From: JAPHTQ01 sp050288165
GTDB taxonomy: Bacteria; Pseudomonadota; Gammaproteobacteria; Thiohalomonadales; Thiohalomonadaceae
NCBI GenBank assembly: GCA_050288165.1
Contig: JBNKDG010000006.1
Span: forward strand, 62,001 to 126,000
Length of the DNA: 64,000 nucleotides
Direction of reading: 5' to 3'
The notes beneath the pieces are model-generated. The model ran no database searches. It was not told where the DNA came from and was given only the letters and a program-made list of their open reading frames with translations. This document shows, in pieces, positions 42,525 through 50,564 of this stretch; positions within the stretch are counted from its first letter, which is position 1, and each line of letters begins with the position of its first letter. Made by a program: the position numbers and the translations under genes.

Positions 42525-43106
42525 ATGAGCGAATACCTGTTGTTATTGTTGGGCACGGCACTGGTGAACAACGTGGTGCTGGTGAAGTTTCTCGGTCTCT
42601 GCCCGTTCATGGGTGTCTCCAACAAACTCGACACCGCGGTCGGCATGGGCCTGGCCACAACGTTTGTTCTCACCCTCGCCTCGGTGGCGAGCTGGGCGCT
42701 GGAGCAGTTCGTACTGATGCCGCTGGATATCCAGTACCTGCGTATCCTCGCCTTCATCCTGGTTATCGCCGCCGTGGTCCAGTTCACCGAGATGGTGGTG
42801 CGTAAGACCAGTCCGGTGCTCTATCAACTGCTCGGTATCTTCCTGCCGCTGATCACCACCAACTGCGCAGTGCTCGGTGTGGCGCTGCTCAACGTGCAGG
42901 AGGGGAACGGTTTTATCGAAAGCCTGATCTACGGCCTCGGCTCGGCGCTCGGTTTCACCCTGGTGATGGTGCTGTTCGCCGGGATGCGTGAGCGTCTGGC
43001 ACTGGCCGGTGTCCCGGCAGCCTTTGCCGGTGCACCCATCGCCTTTATCGCTGCCGGGTTGCTGTCCCTGGCCTTCATGGGTTTCTCCGGCTTGCCGGTT
43101 AAATAA
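42525..43106 (+). CDS. rnfA: RnfA, membrane subunit of the Rnf complex
   Basis: RnfA is a six-helix integral subunit of the ion-translocating ferredoxin:NAD+ oxidoreductase. The 193-aa protein has the family's inverted-repeat topology and the motifs VKFLGLCPFMGVSNK near residue 24 and LPLITTNCAVLG near 110, whose cysteines (Cys25 and Cys113-type positions) bind a membrane [2Fe-2S] cluster with RnfE. GAGGA precedes the ATG. First gene of rnfABCDGEH. Confidence 0.97.
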   Translation: MSEYLLLLLGTALVNNVVLVKFLGLCPFMGVSNKLDTAVGMGLATTFVLTLASVASWALEQFVLMPLDIQYLRILAFILVIAAVVQFTEMVVRKTSPVLYQLLGIFLPLITTNCAVLGVALLNVQEGNGFIESLIYGLGSALGFTLVMVLFAGMRERLALAGVPAAFAGAPIAFIAAGLLSLAFMGFSGLPVK

Positions 43107-43122
43107 GTTCGGGAGGATAACG

Positions 43123-43668
43123 ATGTCCGCGATCGCCGCACTCACCATTCTTGGCCTGACCCTTGGCTTCCTGCTGGGCATGGCCGCGAAAAAATTCAAA
43201 GTGGAAAGCGACCCGCTGGTCGATGAACTCAACGCCATGATGCCCGGCACCAACTGCGGCCAGTGTGGCCTGGCTGGCTGTCCGGCAGCGGCACAGGCAC
43301 TTGCCGACGGCAAGGCGCCGGTCACGCTCTGCCCCCCCGGTGGCAAGGCGCTGGCGGCCAGTCTGGCGGAAAAGCTGGGCATCAGTTTCGACGCCTCAGC
43401 GATGGAAGACGGTCCGGCCAAGCTGGCGATCGTCAATGAAGAGCTCTGCATTGGTTGCGTAAAGTGCTCCAAGGAGTGCCCCACCGACGCAATCATTGGC
43501 GCACCGAAACAGATCCACGTAGTACTGGAGATGGCCTGCACCGGTTGCGGCAAGTGCGTCGATGTCTGCCCGACCATGTGTCTCAATCTGTATGTCCCGC
43601 AACCGACTCTGCCCGAGTGGCGCTGGCCGAAGCCTTCGGTCACCCCTGCACTGGCACAGGCGGCCTAG
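43123..43668 (+). CDS. rnfB: RnfB, ferredoxin-type subunit of the Rnf complex
   Basis: RnfB accepts or donates electrons at the cytoplasmic face. The 181-aa protein has an N-terminal membrane helix, a four-cysteine cluster motif with Cys45, Cys48, Cys53 and Cys70, and two classical ferredoxin motifs (CIGCVKCSKECP and CTGCGKCVDVCP). The ATG at 43123 has GGGAGGA seven bases upstream; a start further left would overlap rnfA and lacks the conserved N-terminus. Confidence 0.97.
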   Translation: MSAIAALTILGLTLGFLLGMAAKKFKVESDPLVDELNAMMPGTNCGQCGLAGCPAAAQALADGKAPVTLCPPGGKALAASLAEKLGISFDASAMEDGPAKLAIVNEELCIGCVKCSKECPTDAIIGAPKQIHVVLEMACTGCGKCVDVCPTMCLNLYVPQPTLPEWRWPKPSVTPALAQAA

Positions 43669-43677
43669 GAGTCGAGT

Positions 43678-45162
43678 ATGCGTCTGTTTATGTTCAAGGG
43701 CGGTGTCCATCCTGACGAGCGCAAGACGACTCGCGAGCTTCCCATTTCGCCGATGCCGATCCCGAAGCGTCTCTATCTGCCGTTGCAGCAGCACATCGGC
43801 GCACCAGCCGAGCCGGTGGTACAGGTCGGTGACCATGTAAAGAAAGGACAACTGCTGGCGAAGGCCACGGCACCGGTCTCCGCACCGGTTCATGCCTCGA
43901 CCTCCGGTGTGATCGTCGCCATCGATGACTGCACGGCACCGCACCCTTCTGGCCTGCCGGTCACCAGCATCATCATCGAAAGCGACGGCAAGGATGAATG
44001 GGCCGATACCATCGTGCCGATCGATCCGTTCAAACTGAGTGGCGAAGAGATCGCACAGAAGGTTGGTGAAGCGGGCATCGTCGGCATGGGTGGCGCTGCC
44101 TTCCCGGCCGCAGTGAAGCTCAATCTCGGCAGCAAGAAATCGATTCACACCCTGATCATCAACGGCGGCGAATGCGAACCCTACCTGACCTGCGATGACC
44201 GGCTGATGCAGGAGCGTCCCGGCTCAATCATCGACGGCATCCGCCTCATGCTCAAGGCGCTAAATTGCCACCGCGCCCTGATCGCGGTGGAGAACAACAA
44301 ACCCCAGGCGCAGCAGGCACTGCGCGAGGCGGGCACCGCCTTCCCCGAGATCGAAGTGGTCGGTGTACCGACCCGCTACCCGATGGGCTCGGAGAAGCAG
44401 ATGGTCCAGACCCTCACCGGATTGGAGGTTCCTGCTGGCGGACTGGGCGCCGACATTGGCGTGATGGTACACAACGTCGCCACCGCCTATGCGGTACATC
44501 AGGCGCTACGCCATGGCCGTCCGCTGGTCTCACGCATCGTCACCGTCAGCGGTAGCGCAATCGCCAAGCCGGCCAATCTGGAAGTGCCGCTGGGAACCCT
44601 GGCGCAGGAGCTGGTCGACCATTGCGGCGGTTTGCAACAGGCGCCCAAGCGCCAACTGCTCGGCGGGCCGATGATGGGCACCTCCCTGCCACACCTAGGC
44701 GTGCCCATCGTCAAGGGCAGCAACGGTGTACTGGCCCTGGCCGGTGAAGAGATGATGTTGCAGCCGCAGGCTCAGCCCTGCATCCGCTGCGGTCGCTGTG
44801 TCGATGCCTGCCCAATCGGCCTGATGCCGCTGGAGATGGCGGCCCGCGCACGGAGCGGCAAGGTCGAAGACGCGGTCGATTACGGCCTGATGGACTGTAT
44901 CGCCTGCGGTACCTGTAGCTATGTCTGCCCCGCCTCTATTCCGCTGACCCAGTATTTCAACTTCGCCAAGGGCGAACTGGCGCAGATGCGCAAGGACAAG
45001 CAGAAGGCCGATCTGACCCGCGAATGGGCCAAGGCCCGTACCGATCGCCTGGAGCGTGAACTTCAGGAGAAACGCGAGGCGGCTGCCAAACGCAAGGCGG
45101 AAAGGGAGGCAAAGAAGAAAGCCGAGGAAGCGGCCAAACTGGAACAGGAGCAGGCACAATGA
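43678..45162 (+). CDS. rnfC: RnfC, NADH-binding peripheral subunit of the Rnf complex
   Basis: RnfC carries the NADH and FMN sites and two [4Fe-4S] clusters. The 494-aa chain has the glycine-rich GEAGIVGMGGAAFPAAVKL region, INGGECEPYLTCDDRLM, and two cluster motifs (CIRCGRCVDACP and CIACGTCSYVCP). It ends with a short Lys/Glu/Ala coiled coil rather than the very long repeat of enterobacterial RnfC. Its stop overlaps the rnfD ATG. Confidence 0.97.
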   Translation: MRLFMFKGGVHPDERKTTRELPISPMPIPKRLYLPLQQHIGAPAEPVVQVGDHVKKGQLLAKATAPVSAPVHASTSGVIVAIDDCTAPHPSGLPVTSIIIESDGKDEWADTIVPIDPFKLSGEEIAQKVGEAGIVGMGGAAFPAAVKLNLGSKKSIHTLIINGGECEPYLTCDDRLMQERPGSIIDGIRLMLKALNCHRALIAVENNKPQAQQALREAGTAFPEIEVVGVPTRYPMGSEKQMVQTLTGLEVPAGGLGADIGVMVHNVATAYAVHQALRHGRPLVSRIVTVSGSAIAKPANLEVPLGTLAQELVDHCGGLQQAPKRQLLGGPMMGTSLPHLGVPIVKGSNGVLALAGEEMMLQPQAQPCIRCGRCVDACPIGLMPLEMAARARSGKVEDAVDYGLMDCIACGTCSYVCPASIPLTQYFNFAKGELAQMRKDKQKADLTREWAKARTDRLERELQEKREAAAKRKAEREAKKKAEEAAKLEQEQAQ

Positions 45163-46274
45163 GCCAATACGTCCCCTCTCCCTCGCCGCATACCCACGCG
45201 CCACTGAGTATCGGACGCATCATGTTCACCGTCTGGCTGGCGATGCTGCCTGCCAGTCTCTACGGCGTGTGGCTTTACGGCTGGCCCGCCCTGAATCTGT
45301 TGCTGATCACCACGGTGGCTGCCCTCGCCTCCGAAGCATTCGGCCTGTGGCTGGCAGGTAAACCGATCAAATCGGCACTGAACGACGGCACCGCGTTGGT
45401 CACCGCCTGGCTGCTGGCGATGACCTTGCCCCCTTGGGCACCCTGGTGGATCGCCGTGGTCGGCGCTTTCTTTGCCGTGGTCGTCGGCAAGCAGGTCTTC
45501 GGCGGTATCGGCCAGAACCTGTTCAACCCGGCGATGCTGGGCCGGGTGGCACTGCTGATCGCCTTCCCGGTAGAGATGACCACCTGGATCACCCCGCAGC
45601 CCCTGTTCAGCGCCAGTGCCCCCGGTTTCCTCGACAGCCTCGCCATCACCTTCGGCGGTGTCAGTAACATCGACGCGGTGAGTGGTGCCAGTCTGCTGGG
45701 CCATATCAAAACCGAAGTAGGTCGCCAGATACCGCTGGCTGACGCCCTGAATGGTGCCTACTCAATGACACAGGCGGCCATAGGCCAGATGCGCGGCAGC
45801 CTGGGTGAGACCTCGGCGGTGCTGATCGCCGCTGGCGGTCTGTTGCTGCTGCTACGCCGTATCATCACCTGGCACATCCCGGTGGCGATGCTGGCGACTG
45901 TTGCACTGGTAGCAACCGTGATGCACCTCATCGACCCCGCCCGCTATGCGGACGCCGGTGTGCACCTGTTCAGCGGTGGCCTGATGCTGGGCGCCTTCTT
46001 CATCGCTACTGACCCGGTCGGCTCGCCCTCTACACCGCGCGGCCAGATCGTCTACGCCATCGGCTGCGGTCTGCTGATCTATGTGATTCGCACCTGGGCC
46101 GGTTTTCCGGAAGGGGTCGCCTTCGCGGTGCTACTGATGAATGCGGCTACGCCGCTCATCGATCACTACCTCCGCCCGCGCATTTACGGCCGTGAGCGCA
46201 GCGGCAAGCCGCTCGACTACAAGAGCGGACGTTTTGCCCAGCGCCTGTCGCGCCTGCAGGGAGGTGACAAATGA
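45159..46274 (+). CDS. rnfD: RnfD, membrane subunit with covalent flavin
   Basis: RnfD (371 aa, eight to ten helices) binds a covalent FMN and riboflavin and lies in the electron and ion path. The flavinylation motif reads DAVSGAS, with Ser178 at the position usually held by threonine. The conserved NLFNPAMLGRVALL and TDPVGSPSTPRG motifs are present. Its ATG overlaps the rnfC stop and its stop overlaps the rnfG start. Confidence 0.96.
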   Translation: MSQYVPSPSPHTHAPLSIGRIMFTVWLAMLPASLYGVWLYGWPALNLLLITTVAALASEAFGLWLAGKPIKSALNDGTALVTAWLLAMTLPPWAPWWIAVVGAFFAVVVGKQVFGGIGQNLFNPAMLGRVALLIAFPVEMTTWITPQPLFSASAPGFLDSLAITFGGVSNIDAVSGASLLGHIKTEVGRQIPLADALNGAYSMTQAAIGQMRGSLGETSAVLIAAGGLLLLLRRIITWHIPVAMLATVALVATVMHLIDPARYADAGVHLFSGGLMLGAFFIATDPVGSPSTPRGQIVYAIGCGLLIYVIRTWAGFPEGVAFAVLLMNAATPLIDHYLRPRIYGRERSGKPLDYKSGRFAQRLSRLQGGDK

Positions 46275-46942
46275 GCTATGTGAAGGTCGGCAGAGGGGTA
46301 CTGGAACCCAGCTACCGCAAGCGCACCGCCTATCAGGCCATGCTACTGGGCGGCATGGCGACCCTCGCCAGCGCCGTGCTGGTACTGGGTGACCGCGAGA
46401 CCCGCGACGATATCGCGCTGCGTCAGGCAGAGGACCTCAAGGCCTCGTTACGCCAGGTACTGCCCGACGATATCCACGACAACGACCTGCTCAGCGATGT
46501 GCTGGAACTCCCCGGTGAGGGCGAAGGCGGCAAGCCGCTGAAGGTCTACCGTGCGCACAAGGAGGGCAAGATCAGCGCCGTCGCCTATGAGGTGTCGGCC
46601 ATCGGCTATGCCGGTCCCGTCACCAGCATTATGGGGGTGGCGGCAGACGGCAGCGTGCTTGGCGTACGTGTCCTCTCCCACGCCGAGACACCGGGGCTAG
46701 GCGACAAGATCGAGGCCAATCGCAGCGACTGGATCCTCGCCTTCAACAACCACTCGCTGGAGAACACCACCTCCACCCAGTGGCATGTGAAAAAGGACGG
46801 CGGTGAATTCGATCAATTCACCGGCGCCACTATCACACCGCGTGCGGTGGTGAAGTCGGTCTACAGCGGCCTGCAAAAGTTTGAGAGTTATCGCGGCACC
46901 CTGCTGTTGCCGCCCATGAAACCGGAGAGTAGCCATGAGTGA
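46271..46942 (+). CDS. rnfG: RnfG, periplasmic flavoprotein subunit of the Rnf complex
   Basis: RnfG has one N-terminal membrane helix (about 22-40) and a periplasmic FMN domain. The flavinylation motif TGATIT lies at 184-189, so the covalent FMN should be on Thr189. ETPGLGDKIE at about 139-148 is the usual upstream motif. The 223-aa protein starts four bases inside the rnfD end and overlaps rnfE by eight bases. Confidence 0.96.
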   Translation: MSYVKVGRGVLEPSYRKRTAYQAMLLGGMATLASAVLVLGDRETRDDIALRQAEDLKASLRQVLPDDIHDNDLLSDVLELPGEGEGGKPLKVYRAHKEGKISAVAYEVSAIGYAGPVTSIMGVAADGSVLGVRVLSHAETPGLGDKIEANRSDWILAFNNHSLENTTSTQWHVKKDGGEFDQFTGATITPRAVVKSVYSGLQKFESYRGTLLLPPMKPESSHE

Positions 46943-47630
46943 CCTCCCAGGCATCAACTATCGCGGCATCATGCGTGACGGTCTGTGGGACAACAATATC
47001 GTCTTCGCCCAGATGCTGGCCCTGTGTCCCCTGCTGGCGGTCACCGGCACCGCCACCAACGGTCTGGGGCTTGGCCTCGCTTCGATGGTGGTGCTGATCC
47101 TATCCAACATGGTGGTGGCGCTGTTCCGCGGCATTATCACCCCGACAGTACGTATCGCGGTTTTCGTTCTGCTGATCGCCGCCATCGTGACCCTGGTCGA
47201 CATGATGATGAACGCCTGGCTGCATGAACTGCACAAGGTATTGGGCCTGTTCATCCCGCTCATCGTCACCAACTGCGCGGTACTGGGACGTGCCGAATCG
47301 TTTGCCTCGCGCCAGCCGGTACGTGCCGCCATCGTCGACGGTTTTGCCATGGGCATTGGGTTCATCATTGCGCTGGTCGCACTGGGTGCGGTGCGCGAGG
47401 TCATCGGCGCCGGTACCCTGTTCGCCAATGCATCGCTGTTGCTGGGCGAAAGTTTCAGCTTTATGGAGCTGACGCTGATTCCCGACTATCGTGGCTTCCT
47501 GTTGATGGCCCTTCCTCCCGGCGGCTTCCTGATGATGGGTTTCCTGCTGGCCGGTAAGCGCATCCTCGATGCACGGCAACAGAAACGTGCCGCTATTGCC
47601 GATTCCACAGCACCAGCCACCAGCGCCTGA
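46935..47630 (+). CDS. rnfE: RnfE, membrane subunit of the Rnf complex
   Basis: RnfE pairs with RnfA around the membrane Fe-S cluster. The 231-aa protein has six helices and the motifs NNIVFAQMLALCPLLAVT and FIPLIVTNCAVLGRAE, which hold the cluster cysteines. It overlaps rnfG by eight bases. The C-terminal tail is short and basic. Confidence 0.96.
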   Translation: MSDLPGINYRGIMRDGLWDNNIVFAQMLALCPLLAVTGTATNGLGLGLASMVVLILSNMVVALFRGIITPTVRIAVFVLLIAAIVTLVDMMMNAWLHELHKVLGLFIPLIVTNCAVLGRAESFASRQPVRAAIVDGFAMGIGFIIALVALGAVREVIGAGTLFANASLLLGESFSFMELTLIPDYRGFLLMALPPGGFLMMGFLLAGKRILDARQQKRAAIADSTAPATSA

Positions 47631-47650
47631 AAACACCGCGGAGCATCGAA

Positions 47651-47920
47651 ATGAAAATAGCCGTTGTCTACGCTGAAGCCGGTAAGCATAAATGGGTGGA
47701 TCTGGAAGTACCGGAAGAGACCACCGCCGCCAGGGCGATTGAGCTTTCCGGTCTGCTAAAGCAGTTCCCGGAGATCGATCTGGAAGTGAATCGCTTTGGG
47801 GTTTTCGGTCGCGTCGTCAAGGCCGATACGCCACTCAATGCGGGTGATCGGCTTGAGATCTACCGCGCCATTACTGCCGATCCTGAAACCGTTGAGCGCA
47901 GGGATATTGATGAGGAATAA
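47651..47920 (+). CDS. rnfH: RnfH, UPF0125 ubiquitin-like protein
   Basis: An 89-aa beta-grasp protein that closes nif-linked rnf operons. The VNRFGVFGRVVKADTPLNAGDRLE-type C-terminal half is characteristic (about residues 46-70). RnfH is not a structural subunit in known complexes and may help assembly or be a toxin-antitoxin-like partner, as for RatB. It starts 20 bases after rnfE. Confidence 0.93.
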   Translation: MKIAVVYAEAGKHKWVDLEVPEETTAARAIELSGLLKQFPEIDLEVNRFGVFGRVVKADTPLNAGDRLEIYRAITADPETVERRDIDEE

Positions 47921-48000
47921 AGCACCGCTTTGAGGAACGCAGGCGAGTGTTGTATAAATAGTCCCAACAGGGACTTAGAAAATTACAATACGGTGACCAC

Positions 48001-49350
48001 ATGCGCTTCCTCAGAAACCTGCTCCTTTTTATCATCCTGGCCTATGGCCTCGTCTATGGCTACCTGTGGTATGAGACCAACACCAGCCTGCAGCGGTTGA
48101 CTGAGGGCGCAGCCCCCTTTGCCAAGATCGAATATGCCTCCTTTTTCGTATCACCTTTGGCGAATGAAATCACGGTGGATAACATCTCCATCGTACCGCA
48201 GATGGCGGCAGATGAATTCCGCATCGATCAGGTTCGCCTCTACGCAGACATGCCCGGTTTCTTCCTCCTTTCCGGTAAGGCCATGCAGGAAGGAACACTG
48301 CCGGAAAATATGGATATCGGCCTGAGCAATATTCAGGTCAATCTGGACGGCAAATTCATCTCCATGCTGGAGCAGATGTCCGTCCAGGCAGAAGCCCAAC
48401 CGGAACAGGTAGCATCACCGTTTCTCAATCTTGACGCACTTGGCTGTGGCGAGATCGAAAAATTCCAACTGGTTGATTACCGATTGATGGGGATTAAGCG
48501 GGTCAATGCCGATATCAACCTGCACCTGAGTTTCAACAAGATCACCGACATCTTAGGTGTACAAATTGATGCCAAAACGCGTGGCGTGTACGACATCAGC
48601 TTAGCTACCGACATCAAAATACCCAGTGGCAAAATGGATGGGGTGACGCAAACAAATAAAATCCCGCCCATGCGGCTGAGCATCAACGACACCGGCTTCT
48701 ATAAAATGCGTAATGCCTATTGCGCCACTGCTAACAAAAGCAGCGATGAAGAGTATGTTGATCATCACATGCAACTACTCTCCTCAACCTTCGGCGTCAC
48801 CCTGCCCGAATCGATTACCACTGCTTACAGGGATTACATGCTCAAGGGCGGTCGAATTAATCTCTCCATTAAGCCGCAGGACAACCTGGCACCGGAAGAA
48901 CTTGGCTATTACAAACCACTTGAGGTCGTCGACATGCTTGGCCTGAAGCTGAGCATCGGCAATACCCGAATTGACCTGGAGGAACTGCTGAACGCGAATG
49001 CACCTGCTGTGGTGGCAAAAAAGCCTGACGAGAGCAATGCCGTTAGCACAAAGAAATCGTCAGCTAAAGAAACCAGCGCAAAACCAGCGGCTGTACCCGC
49101 ACTGGTCAACAAAAATGAAGAAGTGGCGCCTGCTGCGAAGTCCTTCATATACCATGTTGAAAAAGTGGAAAATGCAGAGAAGCATATCGACAAGCCAGTG
49201 GAGATCACACTACGTGGGAACAAGGTGCGTCGCGGCACCTTGGAGAAGGTCAAAAATGACCGGCTCTACTTAATCATAGAATTACAGGGTGGAAGCGTTA
49301 CCTACCCAATCAGAACAAACGAGATCAGTAAATTTCGCGTCAAATATTGA
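48001..49350 (+). CDS. Membrane-anchored protein of unknown function with a C-terminal small beta-barrel-like segment
   Basis: The 449-aa protein has one N-terminal membrane helix (about 5-22) and a long beta-rich region that should be periplasmic and faintly recalls YdgA/AsmA-type domains. A low-complexity Ala/Lys/Ser linker spans about 330-375. The last 56 residues (394-449) read as five strands with VEITLRGNKVRRGTLE, RLYLIIEL and NEISKFRV, resembling an Sm/SH3-like barrel. I cannot name a family. It is 80 bases after rnfH and has a strong terminator of its own. Confidence 0.8.
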   Translation: MRFLRNLLLFIILAYGLVYGYLWYETNTSLQRLTEGAAPFAKIEYASFFVSPLANEITVDNISIVPQMAADEFRIDQVRLYADMPGFFLLSGKAMQEGTLPENMDIGLSNIQVNLDGKFISMLEQMSVQAEAQPEQVASPFLNLDALGCGEIEKFQLVDYRLMGIKRVNADINLHLSFNKITDILGVQIDAKTRGVYDISLATDIKIPSGKMDGVTQTNKIPPMRLSINDTGFYKMRNAYCATANKSSDEEYVDHHMQLLSSTFGVTLPESITTAYRDYMLKGGRINLSIKPQDNLAPEELGYYKPLEVVDMLGLKLSIGNTRIDLEELLNANAPAVVAKKPDESNAVSTKKSSAKETSAKPAAVPALVNKNEEVAPAAKSFIYHVEKVENAEKHIDKPVEITLRGNKVRRGTLEKVKNDRLYLIIELQGGSVTYPIRTNEISKFRVKY

Positions 49351-49369
49351 ACGCATAACGCTACGTATC

Positions 49370-49398
49370 AAAAAAGGCTGCTCAACGCAGCCTTTTTT
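49370..49398. terminator. Bidirectional terminator between the membrane protein gene and tRNA-Leu
   Basis: AAAAAAGGCTGC and GCAGCCTTTTTT are perfect 12-bp arms around a TCAAC loop. T runs occur on both strands, so it can end the plus-strand gene at 49350 and the minus-strand tRNA unit. Confidence 0.9.
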
Positions 49399-49523
49399 AC
49401 TTTCAGACAAATTGAAAGCGTGTCCGAAGGGAGCAGGCCATGGACGGCCTGCATCAACCGCACGGTCACCGTGCCGGTTAAGCGTTTTTGTATCGAGTGA
49501 AATATTCGTTATCGAATAGGACT

Positions 49524-49610
49524 TGGTGCCCGGAGCCGGGGTCGAACCGGCACGGTGTCGCCACCGAGGGATTTTAAGTCCCTTGCGTCTACCAATTTCG
49601 CCATCCGGGC
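49524..49610 (-). tRNA. tRNA-Leu(TAA)
   Basis: The minus strand folds into a class II tRNA with acceptor GCCCGGA/TCCGGGC, anticodon loop TTAAAAT (anticodon TAA) and a long variable arm. The 3' CCA is encoded. It is the third of three tandem tRNAs downstream of pgsA. Confidence 0.96.
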
Positions 49611-49695
49611 ATTTGGATGAACAGGGATTTTAACCGAGACCGCGAGATGTTTCAGTAATAAACAGGACGCAGGTAAATTATTCAGAAAATTAAGA

Positions 49696-49769
49696 TGGAG
49701 GCCAGGCCCGGAATCGAACCGAGGTACACGGATTTGCAATCCGCTGCATAGCCACTCTGCCACCTAGCC
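49696..49769 (-). tRNA. tRNA-Cys(GCA)
   Basis: The 74-nt minus-strand cloverleaf has acceptor GGCTAGG/CCTGGCC, anticodon loop with GCA in GGATTGCAAATCC, the T arm GGTTCGATTCC and encoded CCA after a U discriminator. Confidence 0.96.
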
Positions 49770-49829
49770 GTGATGCACCCTGGAGAAAAAAGACCCCGGT
49801 CGGGTACCGAACCGAGGTCTTTGGGATTT

Positions 49830-49905
<76 letters not shown>

Positions 49906-49969
49906 CTCACAGAAGCGCACATTGTAATGAGTGAAATCTTGATGTCAAGCGCCTGTAACAAGTTAATCT

Positions 49970-50539
49970 TCAGGGCCGGTTGAGTATGGGCCAGGCAGCT
50001 TTAAGATAGAGCAACATCGACCAGAGTGTCAGCACTGCGGCAACGTAGAGTAGTGTCAGACCGACTTCCACTGTGGGGAAGAGTCCGATAGGACTTTTGT
50101 AGACCAGCAGCACCAGCGCCATCATCTGCGCGGTGGTCTTTACCTTGCCCAGCATGCTAACCGCCACCGTGGCGGAGGAGCCGACTTCCGCCATCCACTC
50201 GCGCAGGGCGGAAATGGTGATCTCACGACCGATGATAACCAGTGCCGGAAAGGCGAGCCATATCCCCGGATAAGGGGTCGGATTGGTATCGACGATTAGC
50301 ACCAGCGTGACAGCGACCATCAGCTTGTCAGCCACCGGATCGAGAAAGGCGCCAAAGGCGGAGGTAACCTGCCAGCGACGGGCCAGATAGCCGTCTAGCC
50401 AGTCGGTAAAGCCCGCCAGAGCGAAGATCACCGTGGCGATCACATTGGCGTTTTGCAACGGCAGATAGTAACAGAGCACAAACACCGGGATGAGTGCGAT
50501 ACGCAGCAGTGTCAGGGTGTTGGGAATACTGTATTTCAT
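49970..50539 (-). CDS. pgsA: PgsA, CDP-diacylglycerol-glycerol-3-phosphate 3-phosphatidyltransferase
   Basis: PgsA makes phosphatidylglycerol phosphate in the inner membrane. The 189-aa protein has the CDP-alcohol phosphotransferase motif with Asp46, Asp49, Gly50, Ala53, Arg54, Gly63, Asp67 and Asp71, and about five membrane helices. It lies 25 bases after uvrC. Confidence 0.96.
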   Translation of the reverse strand: MKYSIPNTLTLLRIALIPVFVLCYYLPLQNANVIATVIFALAGFTDWLDGYLARRWQVTSAFGAFLDPVADKLMVAVTLVLIVDTNPTPYPGIWLAFPALVIIGREITISALREWMAEVGSSATVAVSMLGKVKTTAQMMALVLLVYKSPIGLFPTVEVGLTLLYVAAVLTLWSMLLYLKAAWPILNRP

Positions 50540-50564
50540 TACGCTGCGTGGCTACCCTTATTAC

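Noticed and set aside
42543..43643. A 366-codon open frame antisense to rnfA and rnfB
   Set aside because: It covers two certain genes and has no motif of its own.
47960..47975. Hairpin AGTCCC-AACA-GGGACT before the gene at 48001 as an rnf terminator
   Set aside because: The stem is only 6 bp and no T run follows it on the plus strand.
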